Shown: positions 8,282 to 18,353, counted from the stretch's first letter. The stretch is 64,000 nucleotides of DNA from Citroniella saccharovorans (GCF_035481615.1 NZ_JAYKOT010000003.1:1116001-1180000); one strand, 5' to 3'. Notes: generated by a model not told the origin, from the letters alone. Numbers and translations are program-made.

Positions 8282-9682
8282 CTAATTCTCATCAATAATA
8301 ATAATTGAACATAAATAACCATCTTCTTGAAAAAGCTCAAAATGTCCATTATTTTTTTGAGCAATAATAGATACTATAGAAAGACCAAGTCCCAGACCTT
8401 CTGTAGATCTTCTTGCCTTATCAAGTTTATAAAAAGGAGATTTTATTTTTTCTAATTTGCTCGGATCAATAATTTCAGCTCTATTTACAACTCCTATGTA
8501 TAGAGCTTTATTTCCCGTTGAAATCTTTCCTTCTAGAAAAGGAAATTTAGAAAGTAAATCTTCTTTATTAGAAAAAGCAAATACTGTAATTATTGAATCC
8601 TTAATAGAATATTTAATAGCATTCACTATTAAATTACCTAAAGCCCTATCAATAGATTCAACATTAATTTCAAACTCTCCATCTAAATTCTTATAAAACT
8701 TAATCTCCCTATCAGAGCTTATCCCAATATCTTCATATCCATAAGATATGGTATCCCAAGCCTCATCAATATCAACTAGTTCAAGATCTAAATCTGCCTT
8801 AGATGAAAGCATATTATAATTAAGTAAATCATCCAGCATCTTCTTCATAGAGTCAACCTTATCAATAACGGACTTTAATCTATTTTCATCATACTCTTTA
8901 TTTAATATCATAAGCTCATTCATAGCCCTTATTGAAGTTAGTGGCGTCTTTAAATCATGATTAATGGCAAGTTGAAGGTAATTTTTTTCCTGATACTCTT
9001 TAGAAAGCTCTGCATTTTTTTCATTAATAGTTTTCTGAAACACATTAAATTTCTTAATAAGGTCTCCAATTTCGTCATTTTCGTATATTTTTATGCTTGC
9101 ATCTTCATTAGTTGTAAGCTTCTCAAAAGATTTAGAAAGAATACTTAGCCTTGATAAAATTCTATCATCCACAAACCTACTAATTAGCTTATAAATTAAC
9201 CTGATGTAAAAAGTAGTAAAAAATAAAATTAGAATATATATAAACAGCCTATTTGAAAAAAAATCTCTTTTATAATTTATTTCGTATATTGCTTTTATAT
9301 TTTCACCTCTTTTAATAATATTCTTATAAATAAAGAAATTATCTTTTTCAAGAACTTCATCTAAATTTTTAAAATCTATAGTGTCATTTCTTTTTACTTC
9401 AAAATTTTCCTGATTGAAAATTAAATCTCCTCCTCCACTATAAATATAAATATTTAAATTTTTGTCTTGCTTAAAAGTACTTTTATAATATTCTATATTA
9501 TTTTCATTTATAAGCCCTTTTTCAACAAGCTTAACATAACTATCTATTTTATCCATAGCACTTTTTTCATTCCTTCTTTTAAGCTCAGGGCTAGTAAACC
9601 ACGCAAAAAAGCTTAAAATTAGAACAATCGGTATAAGTATAATGGCAAAATAAGAAAGCATTATAGTTTTTTTAAGTTTCAA
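8282..9682 (-). CDS. sensor histidine kinase
   Basis: A 466-residue membrane sensor kinase. Helix 1 is about residues 7-28, an extracytoplasmic sensor of about 115 residues follows, helix 2 lies near 145-165, then a HAMP-like linker. The phospho-acceptor His is about residue 240 in LAINHDLKTPLTSI; the ATPase domain has the N box (DRALGNLIVNAIKYS) and G box (STEGLGLGLSIV). It overlaps the response regulator gene by four bases (ATGA). Signal unknown. The sensor loop has no recognised fold by eye. Confidence 0.93.
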   Translation of the reverse strand: MKLKKTIMLSYFAIILIPIVLILSFFAWFTSPELKRRNEKSAMDKIDSYVKLVEKGLINENNIEYYKSTFKQDKNLNIYIYSGGGDLIFNQENFEVKRNDTIDFKNLDEVLEKDNFFIYKNIIKRGENIKAIYEINYKRDFFSNRLFIYILILFFTTFYIRLIYKLISRFVDDRILSRLSILSKSFEKLTTNEDASIKIYENDEIGDLIKKFNVFQKTINEKNAELSKEYQEKNYLQLAINHDLKTPLTSIRAMNELMILNKEYDENRLKSVIDKVDSMKKMLDDLLNYNMLSSKADLDLELVDIDEAWDTISYGYEDIGISSDREIKFYKNLDGEFEINVESIDRALGNLIVNAIKYSIKDSIITVFAFSNKEDLLSKFPFLEGKISTGNKALYIGVVNRAEIIDPSKLEKIKSPFYKLDKARRSTEGLGLGLSIVSIIAQKNNGHFELFQEDGYLCSIIIIDEN

Positions 9683-10374
9683 ATTCTCTCTCCTATAAAT
9701 CTATAACCCTTGCCCCAAACTGTTTCAATTAGCTTAGGCTCTTTTAAATTTTCTCTTAATTTTTGTCTTAAGCTTTTCATGTGAACAGTAACAGTACTAT
9801 TACACAGTTCACTATCATCTGCCCAAATAATCTTATATATTTCTGACTTATTGAATAGTTTTTTAGGATTTTTCATCAAAAGTAAAAGAATCTTTTCCTC
9901 AATTTGAGTTAAGTGTATCTCCTCATTTTTTATAAAAAATTGTGATGTATCTTTTATATACTTTAGGTCTCCATCATAGATTACTTCATTTTCTTCTTCA
10001 CTATTAGTTAACTTGCCTGCATTTTTTAGGTGGTATTCTATTCTAATTCTAAGCTCAAGCAGGCTAAAAGGTTTAGTTAGGTAATCATCAGCTCCCAAAT
10101 TAAAACCCTCAACTTTATAAGATGTTTTTGTATTAGCAGATATAATAATTACTGGAATATTTGAAAATTTCCTTAACCTATCTAAAAATCCATAACCATC
10201 TAGCTCTGGCATCATAATATCTAAAACTACAAGATCTACATCATTATTTTGAAAATCTTCTAAAGCTTCATACCCAGTAGAAGACCAAATAACTTTATAT
10301 TCAAATTCTTTTAAATATTCTTTTATAAGTTTAGCAATTTCATAATCATCTTCTGCTATAAGTATAGTCTTCAT
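9679..10374 (-). CDS. OmpR/PhoB-family response regulator
   Basis: 231 residues: receiver domain with acidic pocket (EDD at 8-10), phospho-acceptor Asp52 in VVLDIMMPE, and Lys101 in LTKPFS; then a winged-helix DNA-binding domain ending in ETVWGKGYRFIG, typical of the OmpR class. Partner of the histidine kinase encoded immediately downstream. A minus-strand TATAAT at 10396-10401, with the leader AAAGAGAGGTGATATT ahead of the start codon, suggests its own promoter. Target genes are not indicated; the adjacent ABC exporter is on the same strand upstream but has its own terminator. Confidence 0.94.
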   Translation of the reverse strand: MKTILIAEDDYEIAKLIKEYLKEFEYKVIWSSTGYEALEDFQNNDVDLVVLDIMMPELDGYGFLDRLRKFSNIPVIIISANTKTSYKVEGFNLGADDYLTKPFSLLELRIRIEYHLKNAGKLTNSEEENEVIYDGDLKYIKDTSQFFIKNEEIHLTQIEEKILLLLMKNPKKLFNKSEIYKIIWADDSELCNSTVTVHMKSLRQKLRENLKEPKLIETVWGKGYRFIGERI

Positions 10375-10460
10375 AATATCACCTCTCTTTATTAAATTAT
10401 ACTACAGAAAAGAAAATTTAAAAAAAGATATATTATTTCTTAATATTTAAAAATTTATAG

Positions 10461-10492
10461 AAATAAAAAAAGCCATGAGAAAGACTCATGGC
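10461..10492 (-). terminator. intrinsic terminator after the ABC exporter gene
   Basis: Perfect 8-base arms GCCATGAG / CTCATGGC (10472-10492) around a five-base loop, followed on the minus strand by TTTTTTTATTT. Eight bases past the ABC gene stop codon. Confidence 0.85.
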
Positions 10493-10500
10493 AAAATTTA

Positions 10501-12279
10501 TTATAGTAAATATTCCATTGTATCTATTGAACTATTACCCATATCATAGAGTTTTCTATAAACTCCATTTTTATTCATAAGATAATTGTGACTGCCAGAT
10601 TCAACTATTCCATCTTCTGTTAATACAATTATTTTTGAAGCATTTCTAATAGTTGATAACCTATGCGCAATAGTAATTGTAGTCCTATCTTGAGCTAAAA
10701 TTTCAATAGACTTTTGAATTATTTTTTCACTAGTATTATCTAGTGCACTAGTAGCTTCATCTAGGATTAATATAGGAGGATTTTTTAAGAAAACTCTTGC
10801 TATAGAAATTCTTTGTTTTTGTCCTCCTGAAAGTCTAATTCCTCTTTGACCAACATTTGTATTAAATCCATCCTCTAGTTCCATAATGAAGTCATAGCAT
10901 CCAGCTAATTTTGCAGCTTCTTCAATCTCTTTTTTGCTGGATCCAGGCTTACCATACTCAATATTTTCATAGACTGTTCCTGAAAATAAATAAACATCTT
11001 GCTGAACCATTCCTATGTTTTCTCTTAAAGATTTTAAGTCCAGATCTCTTACATCTTTTCCATCAATTAGTATTGCGCCGCCCGTAACATCATAAAATCT
11101 TGGAATTAAATTACAAATTGTTGTTTTACCTCCACCACTAGGTCCAACAATTGCAACTGACTCTCCAGCCTCAACCTTTAAAGAAATGTTATCTAATACT
11201 AATTCACTACTATCACTATAGGAAAAAGAAACGTTTTTAAGTTCTATATCTCCCTTAGGATCTTTTAAAATCTCAGCATTTTCTTTATTTTTAATATTTG
11301 GCTTTTCATCCATTATCTCAAAAAATCTTTCAATACCTGTAATTCCTCTTTGGAACTGTTCTGTGAATTCTACAATTCTTCTTACGGTATTTAAAAGAGT
11401 TGTTACGTAAAGGACATATAGAACAAGGTCTCCAGCTTCTATTTTCCCCTTATACATCAAATATCCACCAAGAACTATAACTGTAAGGTTCATAAGTGCA
11501 TCAAAAATTCTATTTACAGAATGAAAACCAGCCATATATTTATAAGTTCTTTTTTTGATATTTAAAAATTCATTATTATCCTTTTCAAATTTTTCTCTTT
11601 CTAAATCCTCATTTGCGAAAGACTTAACTACCCTAACTCCAAGCAGTGAATCTTCTATAGAAGAATTAAGTTCTCCTATATGAGCCCTTTGATCCATAAA
11701 ACTCCTTTTAAGTTTTTTTCTAAAGCTTGTAGATAAGATAATCATCAAAAATATAAGAATATAAATTATAAGAGTTAAAACTATATTTGTCCTGATTAAT
11801 ATTATAAAAGATATTACAATTTTTATAAAACCAATAAAAAACTCTTCAGGACAGTGATGAGAAAATTCTGTTATATCAAAAAGGTCTGATGTAATCCTAG
11901 CCATTATAGACCCAACCTTAGTGTGATTATAAAAATTATCATCTAGAGTTTGTAGATGCTCAAAAAGATCTCTTCTCATATCCTTTTCAATCCTAGCTCC
12001 CATTACATGCCCTATGTTTTGCATATAATATTGAGCAAGTATTTCAACTAATCTTAATAAAAGGTAAAGAAAACCGAGCTTACCAATTAAATTAATGGTA
12101 AGCTCCTTAGTATTATTTAATCCAGTATTAGTTAAAAATCTAAAAATCATAGGAAAAACTAGTTCGCAGACTGTTGTTAATGCTGCAAGTAGTAAATCCA
12201 AACTTAGAACATGTTTATATGGTGAAAAGTATGGAAGAAATCTACGAATTGAATTTTTATTATTTTTTTTATCCTTCAA
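10501..12279 (-). CDS. ABC transporter, fused permease/ATPase (ABCB-type exporter)
   Basis: 592 residues with an N-terminal six-helix exporter domain (about 20-320) and a C-terminal nucleotide-binding domain. Walker A GPSGGGKTT is near residue 380, the signature RLSGGQKQR near 480, Walker B LILDEATSALD near 500, followed by the H-loop IAHRLSTI. A half transporter, expected to work as a homodimer. It is the last gene of a run beginning with the polyphosphate phosphotransferase and passing through the zinc-ribbon genes; spacing to the TcaA-like gene is only 17 bases. Substrate cannot be deduced. Confidence 0.93.
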   Translation of the reverse strand: MKDKKNNKNSIRRFLPYFSPYKHVLSLDLLLAALTTVCELVFPMIFRFLTNTGLNNTKELTINLIGKLGFLYLLLRLVEILAQYYMQNIGHVMGARIEKDMRRDLFEHLQTLDDNFYNHTKVGSIMARITSDLFDITEFSHHCPEEFFIGFIKIVISFIILIRTNIVLTLIIYILIFLMIILSTSFRKKLKRSFMDQRAHIGELNSSIEDSLLGVRVVKSFANEDLEREKFEKDNNEFLNIKKRTYKYMAGFHSVNRIFDALMNLTVIVLGGYLMYKGKIEAGDLVLYVLYVTTLLNTVRRIVEFTEQFQRGITGIERFFEIMDEKPNIKNKENAEILKDPKGDIELKNVSFSYSDSSELVLDNISLKVEAGESVAIVGPSGGGKTTICNLIPRFYDVTGGAILIDGKDVRDLDLKSLRENIGMVQQDVYLFSGTVYENIEYGKPGSSKKEIEEAAKLAGCYDFIMELEDGFNTNVGQRGIRLSGGQKQRISIARVFLKNPPILILDEATSALDNTSEKIIQKSIEILAQDRTTITIAHRLSTIRNASKIIVLTEDGIVESGSHNYLMNKNGVYRKLYDMGNSSIDTMEYLL

Positions 12280-12296
12280 AAAATTCCCCCTTAAAA

Positions 12297-14492
12297 CTAA
12301 TTAAAAACTTTTTCAAGTAAATTATTATAATTGATTTGATCTTCTGCAAATCCCCATGAATTTACATACCATTTACCATCTTCAGGTAAATAAGTTAAAT
12401 TAAAACCAGTTACTTGTTCAAAAACTTGTGGTTCGTATCCATCTTCTACACTGCCACCTTCAGGATATTCAGATGCTATATAAGATAATACCCCAACAAT
12501 TCTAGCTGTTTTTGTTCCGTCTTCGTTTGCACTAACTTTAAATGTATCTCCATCATATTTTACATATTTATATTGTCTAAAATAATGAAGTCCACTTTCT
12601 ATACCATTATTTATAATTCCCCTGGTTGTAGAAATTTCAGGTTCAATAATTGTAGTAAATCCATCCATTGACATAGAATTCCTAGCAGCCTCATCTTCTA
12701 CGAGCATTTTATTTATTAGACCCATAACTTGATCCATTTCTGGCTTATTATTTTGGTCATCCTTAACTATCTCTAAATTTTGCTCCTTATTATCTCCAAC
12801 TAAAACCTCTTGAGAAAAATAAACTTTGCCATCAATTTCTTTTCCTATTTTGATTTTAGTATCTGCTTTGATGTTTTTTCTTTCAATTTTATTAAAATCA
12901 TCAATAGTAAGACCGCTTGACTGACCATCAATATATACAATAGAGCTAGTATCGCTACTAGTTATTATATACTCTATTCCTTCTGTATCTGTGGATTCAG
13001 CTGTTGGCTTATCAGGCTTATTAGTATTACTACTAGTCTCACTAACATCAGTAGAATTATCAAATTCAACACTGTTAAAATCTAAACTTAAAGTGCCGTC
13101 CTTGTATAGAGGGCTTAGACTTGAAAGACTTAGTGTACCCTTCTTTCCATTTCCTTCAAAAGAATAAATTCCAGGTAAAAGTTTTAGGTTTGCTGATAGC
13201 TGTTTATCACCAATCTTATATCCATCAAAATTTGTAAACAAAATATTTACTGGATCTACAACTACCCTATATTTATCAAAAAATATAAATTGTTTTCCAA
13301 CATTTTCTAACCTATATGGTCTAGTTGATTTATAAGATTTATCGATTGTAAGTTTGTTAGAATCTTCTTTTAAAGCCCCTACAACATTTGATCTATAAAT
13401 TTGGTCCTTATTTAATAGTGATTTAAAGGCTAGAATCTCACCATCTTCTATTTTTGAATCTTCACCAGATTTTACTAACAATTTTTCCATATCGGCAATC
13501 TTCTCACTTTGTATAGCACTTTCAAAATTTGTGATTACCCTTTTCTTATTTGAAACTGAACTAAATGTTGCAAATAATATTGAAATAACTGCTAAAAAAG
13601 TAAGAATAGGGATTAGAAGTTTATTTAGAATAGAACTAGATTCTTCCCCATCACTATCTGAACTATCTGAAAATAAATTTTTTACAAAATGTTTATTATT
13701 AGTTTCTTTTTCATTTTCACTTTCTTTTTCATTTAAGCTGTAATTAGACTTTTTATTTTGATTTTTAGCAGCTTTTTTAGTCTTAATAACTTTTCTTTGC
13801 TCAAATTTTTCATTATCTTCATTAAATAATTCATCTTTATCATAGAGCTTACTTGAAGTATCTTCTATATCAACTGACTCTTCAACTACATCTTCTACAT
13901 GATTAAATGTGTCGTTAATATTCTTAGAGTTATTAATTTGATTTTTTTTGTCTTCTGAAAGAATATGTCTAGATTCAAAATCTTCTTCGTAAGCTGAGAG
14001 GTCAGGCAAAAAGGCTGTTTCATCATTTTCTAAAGCTTTTTTATTATTTGATTCACTCTTTTGTTTTTTTAAGCTATCCTTACCTTTTTTTATGCTTTCC
14101 TTTTTGTCTTCAGTAATTAAACCTTCTCCCTCTAATTCTTCATCAGATCCAAAGAAAAGTGATTTAAAAAAAGATTTTCCCTTTTTTTGTTCTGTTTTTT
14201 CATCTAAGTTTTCATTATATAGCTCACTATATGGCTTGCTATAATCAAACTTTTCCTTGTCAAATTCTTCATTTTGAATAGGAGGCTTCTTTTCTTCCTT
14301 AGATTCTTCCTTAGTAGAAAGTCCAGTTTCAGGTAATTTTGTGCCACATTTTTTGCAGAATTTGTCTTCGGCCTTATAGTGATAACCACAAGATGGACAA
14401 ATTAATGCATCTCTTAGCTCATTTTTCGCCCCGCAAAATTTGCAGAATTTATCCTCTTTATTAATTTCTTTATTACAATTACTACACTTCAT
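12297..14492 (-). CDS. TcaA/YvbJ-like membrane protein with N-terminal zinc ribbons
   Basis: About 731 residues. Two CxxC...CxxC zinc ribbons occupy the first 55 residues (CSNC..CKFC and CPSC..CKKC), then a long charged low-complexity cytoplasmic region to about residue 285, one membrane helix (IPILTFLAVISILFATF), and an extracytoplasmic part made of TcaA-type domains: a four-helix region, a segment around YRLENVGKQFIFFDKYRV, and a C-terminal NTF2-like region. TcaA/YvbJ proteins are envelope-stress or glycopeptide-response factors in staphylococci and bacilli; that role is inferred. I prefer the ATG at 14490-14492 (MKCSNC, GAGG nine bases upstream) over the upstream ATG at 14510. Confidence 0.8.
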   Translation of the reverse strand: MKCSNCNKEINKEDKFCKFCGAKNELRDALICPSCGYHYKAEDKFCKKCGTKLPETGLSTKEESKEEKKPPIQNEEFDKEKFDYSKPYSELYNENLDEKTEQKKGKSFFKSLFFGSDEELEGEGLITEDKKESIKKGKDSLKKQKSESNNKKALENDETAFLPDLSAYEEDFESRHILSEDKKNQINNSKNINDTFNHVEDVVEESVDIEDTSSKLYDKDELFNEDNEKFEQRKVIKTKKAAKNQNKKSNYSLNEKESENEKETNNKHFVKNLFSDSSDSDGEESSSILNKLLIPILTFLAVISILFATFSSVSNKKRVITNFESAIQSEKIADMEKLLVKSGEDSKIEDGEILAFKSLLNKDQIYRSNVVGALKEDSNKLTIDKSYKSTRPYRLENVGKQFIFFDKYRVVVDPVNILFTNFDGYKIGDKQLSANLKLLPGIYSFEGNGKKGTLSLSSLSPLYKDGTLSLDFNSVEFDNSTDVSETSSNTNKPDKPTAESTDTEGIEYIITSSDTSSIVYIDGQSSGLTIDDFNKIERKNIKADTKIKIGKEIDGKVYFSQEVLVGDNKEQNLEIVKDDQNNKPEMDQVMGLINKMLVEDEAARNSMSMDGFTTIIEPEISTTRGIINNGIESGLHYFRQYKYVKYDGDTFKVSANEDGTKTARIVGVLSYIASEYPEGGSVEDGYEPQVFEQVTGFNLTYLPEDGKWYVNSWGFAEDQINYNNLLEKVFN

Positions 14493-14733
14493 CCCCATCA
14501 TCCTCTTCATCTAAAAAAAGATTTTTAATTTTTCCTAAAAATCCTTCTGTTTTAGGCCCTTCTCCACTATCAAAAAGGCTAGATTTTTCAGCAATTCTTA
14601 GCATGTTTTCTCCACAATGAGAACAGTAATTACCCTTAATATCTTTACCTGTTTTACTGCAAAATCCTTCATGATAATAATCTATATTTAAATCTAAATT
14701 CTCTCTACTTCCGTCTTTTGTGTTATAATTCAT
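14482..14733 (-). CDS. small zinc-ribbon protein, unknown function
   Basis: 83 residues, not recognised as a named family. A four-Cys... pattern with one CSK and a CSHC pair (about residues 25-41) suggests a small zinc ribbon like those in its neighbours; the C-terminus is strongly acidic (DEEDDGDE). No membrane helix. It ends inside the start region of the TcaA-like gene and begins five bases after the preceding zinc-ribbon gene, so the three are probably made together and may form one complex. Function is not known. Confidence 0.7.
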   Translation of the reverse strand: MNYNTKDGSRENLDLNIDYYHEGFCSKTGKDIKGNYCSHCGENMLRIAEKSSLFDSGEGPKTEGFLGKIKNLFLDEEDDGDEV

Positions 14734-14738
14734 AAAAC

Positions 14739-15068
14739 TTACCTCTTATATCCACAAATAGAGCAGAACTTATCGTCAGCTTCCATTCTATTTCCACATT
14801 TTTCGCATACAACTTGTTCTTTAAAAAATTTATCCAAATTTAAACCACAGTTAGAGCAAAAATTAGAATCACTATCAAATGAGTAGCCGCAGTTAGGACA
14901 GCTGCAGTCTTCTCTTTTAATTGCTTCTTTATATTCAGGAGAATTTTTTTCAATTTCTATTATGCTTTCAGAAATCTTATCAAATTCTTTTCCTAGGCTT
15001 TTATGATCAAGATAGTATCTGTGTGCAAGTTTACCTATTTCAAAATATTTTTCAACTAATTTATCCAT
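14739..15068 (-). CDS. double zinc-ribbon protein, unknown function
   Basis: 109 residues: a helical N-terminal part (1-52, rich in Glu/Lys, possibly coiled) followed by two zinc ribbons, CPNC..CSNC and CEKC..CSIC, between residues 55 and 106. This type of ribbon is common in bacterial membrane-associated regulators. Located between pepF and two other ribbon proteins on the same strand with gaps under 10 bases. No enzymatic motif is visible. Confidence 0.75.
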   Translation of the reverse strand: MDKLVEKYFEIGKLAHRYYLDHKSLGKEFDKISESIIEIEKNSPEYKEAIKREDCSCPNCGYSFDSDSNFCSNCGLNLDKFFKEQVVCEKCGNRMEADDKFCSICGYKR

Positions 15069-15077
15069 GTTTTTCTC

Positions 15078-16820
15078 CTATTTTTTGTAAGTTTCTTTAA
15101 AATCTTCTACTAATTTTTTGAAAACATCTAAAGCAAGTCTCAAATTATCTTTATTAGCTATATCACATCCAGCACTTCTTAATTGATCTAGAGGGTAATT
15201 GTTTGATCCATCCTTTAAGAAGTTAAGATAGTTTTCAAGTCCATTTTCATTTAAAATTTTATGAGAAAGAATTTCTGCGCTGGTAAATCCTGTTGCATAT
15301 TTATAAACATAAAAATTAGAATAAAAATGAGGTATTCTTGCCCACTCAAGTTTTATATATTCATCTGACACAACGCCATCACCAAAGTATTTTTTATTTA
15401 AATCATAGTAAATTTCATTTAGTTTATCTACTGTTAAAGACTCACCATTTTCTACAGTTTCATGGGTAATCTTTTCGAACTCAGCGAACATTGTTTGTCT
15501 AAAAACTGTTGATTTAAAACTATCTATATAGTGATCCATAAGATATAATTTTTCATTCTTATCTTTAGCATTTTTAAGAAGGTGCTTTAGCATCAAAAGT
15601 TCATTTGTAGTTGATGCAACCTCAGCTACGAATATACTATATTCTGAGTAAATTCTATCATTATTTTTTCTTGAGAAATAGGAATGCATGGAGTGTCCAA
15701 GCTCATGAGCAGTTGTAAATAGAGAATCTAAGTCATCGGTATAATTTAAAAGAATAAAAGGATCTGAGTCATAATCTCCCCATGAATATGCTCCATTTTT
15801 CTTGCCATCTTTTGGATACACATCTATCCAATTATTTTCAAGCCCATGATTTAATATTTCTATATATTCATCCCCAAGAGGTTTTAGGGCAGTTTTTATA
15901 GTTTCCTTAGCTTCATCAAACGGAATTTTTTTTGCAAATTCACTTACAGTTGGTAGGTAGACATCATACATGTGTTCCTTAAACCCAAAAATCTCATTTC
16001 TAAAATTATAATATTCATGTAGATATGGAAGGTACTCATGAACAATATCTATAAGATTATCATAAACTTCTAAACTAACATTATCTTTGTATAGCTCCAT
16101 AGATCTAGCAGAATCATAGCCTCTTAACTTAGCTTCTGTTACTAGTTTATTTACGTTATTATACATTAAACTTGCAAAAGTATTATCAACAAAGTCCATA
16201 GTCTTATAATATGAATTAAATGCCTCTTCCCTTACTTTTCTATCTGGATCTTTTAAAAGTGAGATATAATTTGCATTTGTAAGCCTAATATTTTCTTTAG
16301 ATCTAATCCTAGGAAACATCATATCTGCATTTGTTAGGAAATAATAAGCACTTTGAGGAGCATTTAGGGACTGACTAAAAGAAGAAATTACCTTTTCAGC
16401 CTCCATTGAAAGTGTATATTCCTTAAATCTAAAAATTTTATCTAAATGTCTCTTGTAATGCTCTAAGCCATTATCTTTAATTAACTTAACATACTCATTT
16501 TCTTCAAGACTAAGTAAGTCTGGCTCAAAAAAAGCGAGCTTACCAGAAATATCTGCTTCTAGAGATTCTATTAATAGGGCATCCTGTTGTGATTTAGTGA
16601 TTTTAGTATTTTCATCTTGTTTCATATGAGAATATGTGTATAATTTACTCAAAAGTCCCATTATCTCATCTATTCCTATAACAATTTCTTTAAAATTCGC
16701 TCTAAAATCGTCCTTTATTGTCTCAATTTTATCTGCAAGTTTTTTAACTTTTTCAACATCCTCAATAAATTCAACGTTACTTTTATATATTTTACTTAAA
16801 TCCCATGAATATTTATCCAT
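15078..16820 (-). CDS. pepF: oligoendopeptidase F (M3 family)
   Basis: A 580-residue cytoplasmic zinc metallopeptidase that cleaves short peptides. The zinc site HELGHSMHSYF lies near residues 370-380, with the third ligand Glu in the following helix (EVASTTNELLM). No signal peptide. The N-terminal helical region is that of PepF/M3B oligoendopeptidases. It overlaps the upstream polyphosphate phosphotransferase gene by eight bases and is followed ten bases later by the zinc-ribbon genes. Likely role: recycling of peptides in an amino-acid-fermenting anaerobe. Confidence 0.95.
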   Translation of the reverse strand: MDKYSWDLSKIYKSNVEFIEDVEKVKKLADKIETIKDDFRANFKEIVIGIDEIMGLLSKLYTYSHMKQDENTKITKSQQDALLIESLEADISGKLAFFEPDLLSLEENEYVKLIKDNGLEHYKRHLDKIFRFKEYTLSMEAEKVISSFSQSLNAPQSAYYFLTNADMMFPRIRSKENIRLTNANYISLLKDPDRKVREEAFNSYYKTMDFVDNTFASLMYNNVNKLVTEAKLRGYDSARSMELYKDNVSLEVYDNLIDIVHEYLPYLHEYYNFRNEIFGFKEHMYDVYLPTVSEFAKKIPFDEAKETIKTALKPLGDEYIEILNHGLENNWIDVYPKDGKKNGAYSWGDYDSDPFILLNYTDDLDSLFTTAHELGHSMHSYFSRKNNDRIYSEYSIFVAEVASTTNELLMLKHLLKNAKDKNEKLYLMDHYIDSFKSTVFRQTMFAEFEKITHETVENGESLTVDKLNEIYYDLNKKYFGDGVVSDEYIKLEWARIPHFYSNFYVYKYATGFTSAEILSHKILNENGLENYLNFLKDGSNNYPLDQLRSAGCDIANKDNLRLALDVFKKLVEDFKETYKK

Positions 16821-18303
16821 TTATTCTTCCCATCCTTTCAATATGTTTTTGTGCACTATCTAGAAATATTTTCATTACTTCTATTCTAGCATACTTTTTA
16901 TCGTTTGTAGGGATAAAATTCCACTTTGTATTTTTTTTAGAAGTATAATTAAGCATATCATTATAGGCTAAAGCATACTCGTCCCATTTTTCTCTATTTC
17001 TCCAATCCTCATCAGTAATCTTATACCTCTTATTAGGGTCATTTTCCCTATCTTTAAATCTACTTAATTGAGTATCCTTATCTATACTTAAAAAATACTT
17101 AATAATTAGAAAGTCATTATCATAAAGATATTTTTCAGTTCTGTTAATTTCATCATAGGCATCCTTCCACCTATCCTCACTAGCAAATCCTTCTATTCTT
17201 TCTACTAAAATTCTGCCATACCATGATCTATCAAAGACAATCATTTTTCCCTTTTCAGAAAGCACATCCCAAAATCTTTTCATATAGTGGTAATTATACT
17301 CATAATCTGTTGGCTTAGAAATAGGCACAACCCTATAAAGCCTTGGGTCAAAATTTCTTACAAGCCTTTGAATTGCTCCGCCCTTTCCAGCAGCATCAAC
17401 TCCTTCAAATATAAGTATAGAAGGTATTTTTTTAATGTATAACTCATACATTGTTTCATGTAACTTATTTGAAAGATTATCCTTTTCTTCTTTATACTCT
17501 TTTTCACTTAAAAATTTAGAATAATCTGCTCCATCAAAATAATCTATATAATTTTTTTTATCTATATTTTCTTCTTTAAAATTATTTTCTTTAATTAAAA
17601 TATTAGGACTTTTACTTTTCAATAATTTTTCTAATGCCTTATTGGACCTAGCTATGATTTCTTTAGCTGCATTTTTTTTATCTTCAGCATCCACTATCGT
17701 CCAGTTTGCAAAGTCAAAATTTGTTTTTTCAAGTATTTTATCATAATAATCAAAATATTTTTTAAAATTATCTATTTGATCTAAATCTCTTTGGCTTATT
17801 AAAGCTCTCTTGTAGCTATCTAGGTAATCCTTAATTCTCTTCTTTTGTTCATCCTCTGAAATATTAAGGAAAAACTTAAGGATTATAGTAGAATCTTTAA
17901 CTAAATCTTTCTCAAAATTATATATAATATCAAGTTGATTTTTTATAAAATCGCCACTCACATTAAACTTTCTCATAAGATTATAGTAATAAGACTTATC
18001 AAAAATACTAATTTCTCCTTTGCCTGGAATATTAGCCCAATATCTATAAAGGGCTGGATATATTTTTTCAGAAGTCTTTCTTTCCAGATATTCATTAACC
18101 TTTACATATTTATGGTTGACATCATTTACAAGTTCACTAATTACATAGCCTTTTCCAGAAGCTTCAAATCCCTCTATAAGTATAAGAACCTTACATCCAT
18201 TTAGATTTATTTTTCTTTGTAAAATTCCAAATTCTTTTCTTAGGTCTTTTAGTTTCAAATCATCATATTTTGAATTTTTACCTAGTTCAAATTCCTTAAG
18301 CAT
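16813..18303 (-). CDS. pap: polyphosphate:AMP phosphotransferase (two-domain PPK2)
   Basis: 496 residues containing two PPK2 P-loop domains, the architecture of class II PPK2 (PAP), which phosphorylates AMP to ADP with polyphosphate. The N-terminal copy has LIEGFEASGKG (about 42-52); the C-terminal copy has FEGVDAAGKGGA (about 298-309), the lid-associated SKPTDYEYNYHYMKRFW and the Walker B region FDRSWYGR. As in characterised PAPs the C-terminal half looks the better preserved catalytic domain. Cytoplasmic. First gene of the run that includes pepF; a candidate promoter precedes it. Confidence 0.92.
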   Translation of the reverse strand: MLKEFELGKNSKYDDLKLKDLRKEFGILQRKINLNGCKVLILIEGFEASGKGYVISELVNDVNHKYVKVNEYLERKTSEKIYPALYRYWANIPGKGEISIFDKSYYYNLMRKFNVSGDFIKNQLDIIYNFEKDLVKDSTIILKFFLNISEDEQKKRIKDYLDSYKRALISQRDLDQIDNFKKYFDYYDKILEKTNFDFANWTIVDAEDKKNAAKEIIARSNKALEKLLKSKSPNILIKENNFKEENIDKKNYIDYFDGADYSKFLSEKEYKEEKDNLSNKLHETMYELYIKKIPSILIFEGVDAAGKGGAIQRLVRNFDPRLYRVVPISKPTDYEYNYHYMKRFWDVLSEKGKMIVFDRSWYGRILVERIEGFASEDRWKDAYDEINRTEKYLYDNDFLIIKYFLSIDKDTQLSRFKDRENDPNKRYKITDEDWRNREKWDEYALAYNDMLNYTSKKNTKWNFIPTNDKKYARIEVMKIFLDSAQKHIERMGRING

Positions 18304-18324
18304 AAAGTTCTCCCCCTTAATTAA

Positions 18325-18353
18325 ATTATACCCGAAAGCTATATATATTTAAA
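18325..18353 (-). promoter_or_regulatory. candidate promoter for the pap-pepF-zinc-ribbon-ABC run
   Basis: A perfect minus-strand TATAAT (18325-18330) is 17 bases from TTTAAA (18348-18353), a weak -35. The predicted start is about 15 bases upstream of the AGGGGGAG ribosome binding site. Confidence 0.4.

Noticed and set aside
14204..14389. 61-codon minus-strand frame inside the TcaA-like gene
   Set aside because: Alternate frame of the Lys/Glu-rich low-complexity region; no independent start signal.
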